In this document: positions 6,548 to 6,607 of the stretch, piece after piece
Layout of the letters: each line of letters starts with the position of its first letter
Numbering within the stretch: the stretch's first letter is position 1
Assembly: GCA_007135635.1 (NCBI GenBank)
Contig: SLIO01000455.1
Location: 1-6,607, forward strand
Length of the DNA: 6,607 nt
DNA from: Methylomicrobium sp.
GTDB taxonomy: Bacteria; Pseudomonadota; Gammaproteobacteria; Methylococcales; Methylomonadaceae
Reading direction: 5' to 3'
Made by a program: the position numbers and the translations under genes
Notes under the pieces: model-generated
Seen by the model: the letters and a program-made list of their open reading frames with translations, nothing else
Database searches by the model: none
What the model was told of the DNA's origin: nothing

Positions 6548-6607
6548 GGTTCAGGTCCAGAACAGCCTGCTGTTGACCTTCAACTACACGCTGATCGACA
6601 CCGACGA
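6411..6607 (+). CDS. Partial beta-strand-rich protein fragment from a high-GC source
   Basis: From ATC at 6411, 65 codons stay open to the window end, in a frame shifted by one base from the ATP-grasp gene. Of these, 59 (91%) end in G or C, and after 6435 it is 54 of 57, far from the use in the two main genes. Readable pieces are ALELTRVGVTGEARVDIFDW and EVQVQNSLLLTFNYTLIDTD. The alternating polar and hydrophobic residues with aromatics suggest successive beta strands, as near the C-terminus of an outer-membrane barrel protein. I do not recognise the family with confidence. There is no start codon or ribosome binding site, because the 5' part was lost at the join, and the first few codons may be shared with or belong to the other sequence. 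The 3' end lies outside the window. Confidence 0.55.
   Translation, partial: MNDDTGRSALELTRVGVTGEARVDIFDWMGLRYNFLVLNDPQLLDEVQVQNSLLLTFNYTLIDTD
6412..6434. other. Sequence breakpoint: probable chimeric join
   Basis: Alpha-E homology is good through codons TAT to TCG at 6410-6430 (YQRRYRS) and then ends at once. GC is about 43% over 6301-6420 and about 61% over 6421-6600. The frame that looks coding changes by one base. In the new frame a TGA at 6402-6404 closes the upstream side and no start codon lies between it and the new coding sequence. The stretch 6412-6430 reads plausibly in both frames (QRRYRS in one, NDDTGR in the other), as expected if two molecules share a short identical word that was used to join them. 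This fits a short-overlap assembly chimera better than a programmed frameshift. Confidence 0.75.

Noticed and set aside
6410..6607. Programmed frameshift joining the alpha-E frame to the downstream frame
   Set aside because: There is no slippery heptamer, the downstream peptide does not resemble the alpha-E C-terminus, and the sharp change in GC and codon use argues for a different source molecule.
1..6607. CRISPR array, tRNA, rRNA, insertion sequence or attachment site
   Set aside because: I saw no spaced direct repeats, no cloverleaf-like or rRNA-like sequence, and no transposase or integrase reading frame in the window.

Overview
The window holds two long co-directional plus-strand genes from a bacterium of moderate GC, plus a short 3' tail that does not look like the same genome. 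Codon use in the two main genes is mixed, with many A/T-ending codons beside C/G-ending ones. The domain architectures fit a proteobacterium. A gammaproteobacterium of the type I methanotroph kind is my best guess, but this is a weak inference and no taxonomic marker is present.

Layout: (1) 1-572 is an AT-rich leader with no convincing gene. It carries a 9-bp tandem repeat (184-207), a GC-rich island bounded by an 8-bp inverted repeat (287-338) and a good ribosome binding site at 561-564. (2) 573-3956 is an intact 1127-aa protein: a bacterial transglutaminase-like cysteine domain followed by a long DUF2126 putative amidoligase domain of the glutamine-synthetase-like class. (3) 3957-4228 is a 272-bp gap with small hairpins but no clear terminator. 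At its 3' end is a 9-codon GTG leader ORF whose stop overlaps the next start (ATGA). (4) From 4229 runs a circularly permuted ATP-grasp domain fused to an alpha-E (DUF403) domain. (5) Near 6410-6434 the alpha-E homology stops abruptly. GC rises from about 43% (6301-6420) to about 61% (6421-6600), and a different frame, 91% G/C at third positions, encodes a beta-strand-rich fragment running off the window end. The simplest reading is a chimeric assembly join. A real rearrangement is less likely.

How the genes fit together: DUF2126, circularly permuted ATP-grasp, alpha-E and transglutaminase-like domains are known to travel together in bacteria and have been predicted, by comparative genomics, to make and trim peptide or isopeptide bonds. 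The set is sometimes joined by the proteasome-like Anbu peptidase. Here the two chains supply two unrelated ATP-dependent carboxylate-amine ligase folds, one papain-like thiol domain and one helical accessory domain. Substrate and product cannot be read from the sequence. Other members of the cluster, if present, would lie beyond the true 3' end of the second gene, which this window does not contain.
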